A stretch of 10,481 nucleotides of DNA from positions 1 to 10,481 of the forward strand of contig JAFZRD010000182.1 of assembly GCA_017620055.1 (NCBI GenBank). The letters run 5' to 3'. The notes under the pieces were generated by a model. The model had not been told where the DNA came from. It ran no database searches and was given only the letters and a program-made list of their open reading frames with translations. Both the position numbers and the translations under genes were made by a program. This DNA is from Lachnospiraceae bacterium (GTDB lineage: Bacteria > Bacillota_A > Clostridia > Lachnospirales > Lachnospiraceae). Of the stretch, positions 7,337-10,481 are shown one piece after another; positions within the stretch are counted from its first letter, which is position 1; each line of letters begins with the position of its first letter.

Positions 7337-7440
7337 GGAGGACCACGAAGTGGTGGGACCCTGGCTGCACGACGAGCACCATCGACGAAGTCGATTCTAA
7401 ATGTGCGAGTCTCCTTAGAGGAAGTCCGGCAGGGGGAGCA
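7337..7440 (+). ncRNA. Candidate structured RNA or structured leader between ybaB and recR
   Basis: This non-coding spacer is unusually G+C-rich (62 of 104 bases by hand count). Complementary segments suggest a fold. An upstream hairpin pairs ACCAC 7342-7346 with GTGGT 7350-7354, loop GAA. A closing stem pairs CCCTG 7359-7363 with CAGGG 7430-7434. Inside it, GCAC 7376-7379 pairs with GTGC 7403-7406 and encloses a six-pair hairpin (7381-7386 with 7390-7395, loop GAA). A small hairpin pairs TCCT 7412-7415 with AGGA 7419-7422. Together they form a three-way junction. It matches no RNA class that I recognise (not SRP RNA, tmRNA, 6S or complete RNase P RNA), and no T-run follows, so it is not a terminator. 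It would be transcribed with the gene run, ahead of the recR ribosome binding site at 7451-7454. Whether it is functional is inference. Confidence 0.4.
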
Positions 7441-7462
7441 TAAAGTAAAGGGAGTATAAGGA

Positions 7463-8059
7463 ATGGATCTGTACAGCGGTTATATCAGCAGACTGATAGC
7501 GGAGCTTGCGGTGCTGCCGGGGATAGGAAGCAAATCAGCCCAGCGTCTTGCATTTCACATAATTAACATGCCGAAGGAACAGGTGGAAAAGCTGGCAACG
7601 GCCATGACTCAGGCACGTGAGAACATCAGATACTGCAATACCTGTTTCACTCTGACAGACAGGGATACCTGCCCGGTATGTTCGGATCCTTCAAGGGATC
7701 AGAAACAGATAATGGTCGTGGAGAATACGAGGGATATGACGGCGTATGAGAAGACTCACAAGTATAACGGCGTCTATCATGTTCTTCACGGAGCCATCAA
7801 TCCGAGCCTTGGAATAGGACCTTCGGATATAAAGCTGACCGAACTCATCAAGAGACTCGAGAGGGATGTGGATGAGGTCATCATCGCGACCAATTCGAGT
7901 ATCGAAGGCGAGACTACAGCGATGTATATCAGCAAACTGATCAAACCGACAGGTATAAAGGTCACGAGGATAGCAAGCGGCGTTCCGGTCGGAGGAGAAC
8001 TCGAATACATAGATGAAGTAACACTGTCACGTGCGCTTGACGCAAGAGTGGAACTTTAA
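7463..8059 (+). CDS. recR: Recombination protein RecR
   Basis: RecR works with RecF and RecO to load RecA on gapped DNA during recombinational repair; it forms a ring-shaped clamp. The 198-residue length is typical. Domains in order: a helix-hairpin-helix (LAVLPGIGSKSAQRLAFH, about 15-32), a four-cysteine zinc finger (C58, C61, C70, C73), a Toprim domain starting at VVENTRDM (85-92) with the acidic E87 and continuing through ATNSSIEGETTAMYI (142-156), and the conserved C-terminal block RIASGVPVGGELEYIDEVTL (169-188). The ATG is preceded by GGAG at 7451-7454, eight bases away. It is separated from ybaB by 126 bases, the largest gap in the run. Confidence 0.97.
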   Translation: MDLYSGYISRLIAELAVLPGIGSKSAQRLAFHIINMPKEQVEKLATAMTQARENIRYCNTCFTLTDRDTCPVCSDPSRDQKQIMVVENTRDMTAYEKTHKYNGVYHVLHGAINPSLGIGPSDIKLTELIKRLERDVDEVIIATNSSIEGETTAMYISKLIKPTGIKVTRIASGVPVGGELEYIDEVTLSRALDARVEL

Positions 8060-8083
8060 AGCGGTTCAGGGAAAACAAAACAC

Positions 8084-8089
8084 AGGAGG
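8084..8089 (+). promoter_or_regulatory. Ribosome binding site that decides the galM start
   Basis: AGGAGG is a near-perfect Shine-Dalgarno sequence seven bases before the ATG at 8097. An earlier in-frame ATG at 8031 lies inside recR, has no such signal and would add 22 residues unlike the family N-terminus. Confidence 0.85.
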
Positions 8090-8096
8090 ATGGATC

Positions 8097-9131
8097 ATGA
8101 GCGTTGACGTTTCTCAGTTCGGAAGAACACAGTTGGGTAAGGATATCAGGTTATATACGATCAGGAACGGAAAAGGTATGGAAGCTGCGGTAACAAATAT
8201 CGGAGCCTGCCTTGTCAATCTTCTTGTCCCGGATAAAGAGGGCAACGTCAAAGATGTTATCCTCGGATTCGAAGGAGGAGAGGATTATCTCGTCAACGGA
8301 AGCTTCTTCGGAGCTACCGTCGGAAGGAGCGCCAACCGTATAGCCGGTGCAAAGTTTACGATAGACGGCAAAGAGTATAAACTGGCGGTCAATGACAATG
8401 ACAACAATCTGCATTCGGATTTCTACAAAGGGATGCATAAGGTATTGTGGAATGCCGAAACGGGTGATGATCATGTGAAGTTTTCGTACAGCTCACCCGA
8501 CATGGAAAACGGATTCCCCGGAAACCTTGAGATCAGTGTTACGTACACGCTTACAAAAGACAACGAACTGGTCATCTCATATGAGGGTGTGAGCGACAAG
8601 AAGACACTCATCAACATGACCAATCATACATACTTCAACCTGGCCGGACATGATTCCGGATCGATCGAAAAGACAAAGCTTATGATCAAAGCTTCGCATT
8701 ATACACCGGTTGTTGCCGGAGCCATCCCCACCGGAGAGATCGCACCGGTTGCCGGAACGGTCATGGACTTCACAAAAGAGAAGACGATCGGGGAAGATAT
8801 CGGAGCCTGCTTTGAGCAGCTTCTTCTTGTTAAGGGATACGATCACAATTATGTTGTCGACGGATATAACGGAAGTTCGCAGCTCATCGCAACGGCCGAA
8901 GCGGACGGACGCCGCATGGAAGTTTATTCGGATCTTCCCGGAGTCCAGTTCTATGCAGGTAACTGCATCGCACCCCAGGAAGGAAAAGACGGCGCACATT
9001 ACAGGGAGCGTACGGGATTCTGTCTTGAGACACAGTATTTCCCGAACAGCGTTAACGATCCGGCATTCGAACATCCCATATTCGATGCGGGTCAGAAATA
9101 CGAGACAACGACAATATACAAGTTCGTATGA
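8097..9131 (+). CDS. galM: Aldose 1-epimerase (mutarotase)
   Basis: GalM interconverts the alpha and beta anomers of galactose and glucose, the first step of galactose use by the Leloir pathway, in the cytoplasm. Counting from the ATG at 8097 the protein has 344 residues, normal for the family. Catalytic and substrate-binding residues are in place: R77/R81 in GRSANRI, H106 in NNLHSD, H177 in NHTYFNL (catalytic acid), D249 in GYDHNYV and E311 in FCLETQYFPNSVN (catalytic base). The usual NLHGG motif reads NLHSD, a small variation. No signal peptide is seen. It starts 37 bases after recR and has no galactose genes beside it, so it may be housekeeping or may use other sugars. Confidence 0.94.
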   Translation: MSVDVSQFGRTQLGKDIRLYTIRNGKGMEAAVTNIGACLVNLLVPDKEGNVKDVILGFEGGEDYLVNGSFFGATVGRSANRIAGAKFTIDGKEYKLAVNDNDNNLHSDFYKGMHKVLWNAETGDDHVKFSYSSPDMENGFPGNLEISVTYTLTKDNELVISYEGVSDKKTLINMTNHTYFNLAGHDSGSIEKTKLMIKASHYTPVVAGAIPTGEIAPVAGTVMDFTKEKTIGEDIGACFEQLLLVKGYDHNYVVDGYNGSSQLIATAEADGRRMEVYSDLPGVQFYAGNCIAPQEGKDGAHYRERTGFCLETQYFPNSVNDPAFEHPIFDAGQKYETTTIYKFV

Positions 9132-9162
9132 TTAATTGTAAAAATCACAAAGGCAGGGCATC

Positions 9163-10481
9163 TTGAAAGACAACAGGGACGACCGTCAGGGTAAAGACAA
9201 AAAGAAGAAAGACAGACTGACCGTAACTATAATCGGAGTGGTGATCTATTCCGTTGTACTCATTGCGGTCATGGTGGGATCCTATATCGCGGTCAAGGCC
9301 ATATTCAGGAATTACGACAGGAAGATGGCTATCACGGCCGACACACAGACACAGGAAAGTGAAACTGCGCCGACACCGACACCCGAACCGGAGCCGGAGC
9401 CCGAACCTGAGGACGAGTCGGTATCTCACGAAATGGCCGAGCAGGATATCGAAGATGCCAGAGAAGGTGTCGTTGATTATTCAAGGATACTGTTCAAGCC
9501 CGGAAAGAGAAACAAAAAGCTAAAATGGAAAGACACGGTATTTTCCAGAATAGAAAACGTTAAGGATCCTGCGGAAGCTCTTGTTAACACATTTAAATAC
9601 AAGCGTGTTACGGCAGATCTTCCCGACAACGATTCATCGGATTACAAAGTGTATGTCAATCCCGAAAACGATTCCGTGGAAAAGATCACGGAGGTTTTTG
9701 ACAGCGGCGATATCCTTGAGGTGATCGATTATTATTACGATAACGGGAATATCAATTACGTGTCTGAATACAAGACATTTATAGATGCACCCATCGATAT
9801 TTCGTCAACAAAGATTGAATCAAGGTATTATTTCAGAAACGACTGCCTTGTCCGCTATATATACTGTAAGGACGGGGAGGCCACCGAGTATAATGTGGCG
9901 GATATTGATTCGTACAGCAAGGGAACGGTGGATCAGTACGATTATCTCGAATCAGATATGATCAACCGTGCGTATGTTGTTTACAATATTGCGCCGGCAC
10001 TTCGTGAGACGGAAACCCTGTACGGATATGTCATGGATGAATTTTCCATGCCGATGGAGGATGCGAAGATCGTTGTCAGGTCAGAGGCCGATGACCGGAT
10101 CGTAGCGGAGTCTTCAACGGACGGAGACGGTTACTACAAAGTAGTCATTGACTGTACCGATGATGAGACATTCAGCGTGACCGCGAGCAAGGATACACTC
10201 AATGAAGTGGGTGTATACGGTATCACGGCAAAGTTCGGATCCGGCAAATATGCGGTCGAACCCATTTACATGGGATATACGAATAACGGAACTCTCTATC
10301 CGTCACAGTTTGTCGTAAGAGACGCCTCAGATCCGAACGTACCCCTGTCGGGTGCGGGGATCATGATCAGAAGAGGATTCAATAACCGTACGGGAGAAGT
10401 CATGCAGACGGGATCCCTTGATGATAACGGAACGGGAACCGTATCATTGACTTCCGGAAGCTATACCGCGGAGATATCAAA
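9163..10481 (+). CDS. Membrane-anchored surface protein with carboxypeptidase-regulatory-like repeats, 3' partial
   Basis: An open frame of 439 codons runs off the window end. The start is a TTG at 9163: an in-frame TAA lies at 9139, and no ATG or GTG occurs before the membrane segment. AGG and GGG motifs at 9151-9158 give a weak ribosome binding site. Residues 1-18 are very basic, about 19-46 form one transmembrane helix, and residues 70-83 are a PTPTPEPEPE-type linker, so the rest should lie outside the cell. Residues about 90-280 are an unrecognised acidic, tyrosine-rich region. From about 286 (LYGYVMDEFSMPMEDAKIVV) comes a beta-sandwich unit like the carboxypeptidase regulatory or SpaA/Cna-B group, with DGDGYYKV near its end. 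A second, similar unit begins at about 383 (FVVRDASDPNVPLSGAGI). No function beyond a surface or envelope role can be given. Confidence 0.8.
   Translation, partial: MKDNRDDRQGKDKKKKDRLTVTIIGVVIYSVVLIAVMVGSYIAVKAIFRNYDRKMAITADTQTQESETAPTPTPEPEPEPEPEDESVSHEMAEQDIEDAREGVVDYSRILFKPGKRNKKLKWKDTVFSRIENVKDPAEALVNTFKYKRVTADLPDNDSSDYKVYVNPENDSVEKITEVFDSGDILEVIDYYYDNGNINYVSEYKTFIDAPIDISSTKIESRYYFRNDCLVRYIYCKDGEATEYNVADIDSYSKGTVDQYDYLESDMINRAYVVYNIAPALRETETLYGYVMDEFSMPMEDAKIVVRSEADDRIVAESSTDGDGYYKVVIDCTDDETFSVTASKDTLNEVGVYGITAKFGSGKYAVEPIYMGYTNNGTLYPSQFVVRDASDPNVPLSGAGIMIRRGFNNRTGEVMQTGSLDDNGTGTVSLTSGSYTAEIS
9370..9411 (+). repeat. Pro-Thr/Pro-Glu dipeptide repeat encoding an extracellular linker
   Basis: Seven dipeptides are encoded: two Pro-Thr, then five Pro-Glu. 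Synonymous codons vary (CCG, CCC, CCT; GAA, GAG), so this is selection on the protein rather than a recent DNA-level expansion. Such stiff Pro/Glu stretches typically space an outer domain from the membrane helix. Confidence 0.85.

Noticed and set aside
7417..7440. GAGGAAGTCC resembles the conserved GAGGAAAGTCC segment of RNase P RNA
   Set aside because: One A is missing, the rest of the RNase P RNA (more than 300 bases, including the downstream ACAGAA region) is absent, and the recR gene begins at 7463. Chance similarity is more likely.
8031..8096. 22-residue N-terminal extension of galM
   Set aside because: It lies within the recR end in another frame and lacks a ribosome binding site, while AGGAGG precedes the ATG at 8097.
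8710..9135. 141-codon + strand open frame overlapping galM
   Set aside because: It lies inside galM in another frame, is rich in Arg and Ser as shadow frames often are, and has no ribosome binding site or recognisable motif.
9254..9523. 89-codon + strand open frame near the last gene
   Set aside because: It overlaps the membrane-anchored protein in another frame; the real frame has a basic tail, membrane helix, linker and domains in sensible order.
1..10481. CRISPR arrays, tRNA genes, insertion sequences or phage genes
   Set aside because: I saw no spaced direct repeats, no tRNA cloverleaf, no transposase or integrase motifs and no terminal inverted repeats.

Overview
The window looks like a chromosomal segment of a clostridial Firmicute, most likely a Lachnospiraceae member related to Butyrivibrio. 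This is inferred from strong GGAG-type ribosome binding sites, moderate G+C, the dnaX-ybaB-recR gene order and a phosphofructokinase variant that I associate with that family. All recognisable genes are on the + strand. I see no mobile element, CRISPR array, tRNA or rRNA.

Layout. Bases 1-142 are an upstream region with a CRP/FNR-like palindrome. A small exported protein (143-469) follows. It has a signal peptide and a C-terminus resembling a degenerate cell-wall sorting signal, and it ends at a clear intrinsic terminator (509-535). A new promoter (-10 TATAAT at 570-575) then appears to start a long, tightly packed gene run: a DEDDh 3'-5' exonuclease with a C-terminal zinc ribbon, trmB (tRNA m7G46 methyltransferase), a FkbH-like HAD-IIIC protein, a stand-alone acyl carrier protein, a 6-phosphofructokinase, dnaX (DNA polymerase III gamma/tau), ybaB/ebfC, recR, galM (aldose 1-epimerase), and the first 439 codons of a membrane-anchored surface protein that runs off the window. 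Gaps between these genes are 0 to about 40 bases, except the 126 bases between ybaB and recR.

How the genes fit together. dnaX-ybaB-recR is a conserved replication/recombination cluster. Here it lies directly downstream of a metabolic group (FkbH-like protein, ACP, phosphofructokinase) linked by overlapping ribosome binding sites. Characterised FkbH enzymes take a glyceryl unit from the glycolytic intermediate 1,3-bisphosphoglycerate and load it on an ACP, so the neighbouring phosphofructokinase is suggestive. No ketosynthase or acyl acceptor gene is in the window, so the end product is unknown.

The points most worth a second look are four. The G+C-rich ybaB-recR spacer can be folded by hand into a three-way junction plus an upstream hairpin. 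The FkbH/ACP pair has no visible partner. The phosphofructokinase has an unusual donor-site signature (GGNGT with PKTIDND). The small first protein has a sorting-signal-like tail. All calls come from reading the sequence and from remembered family motifs; no search or folding program was run.
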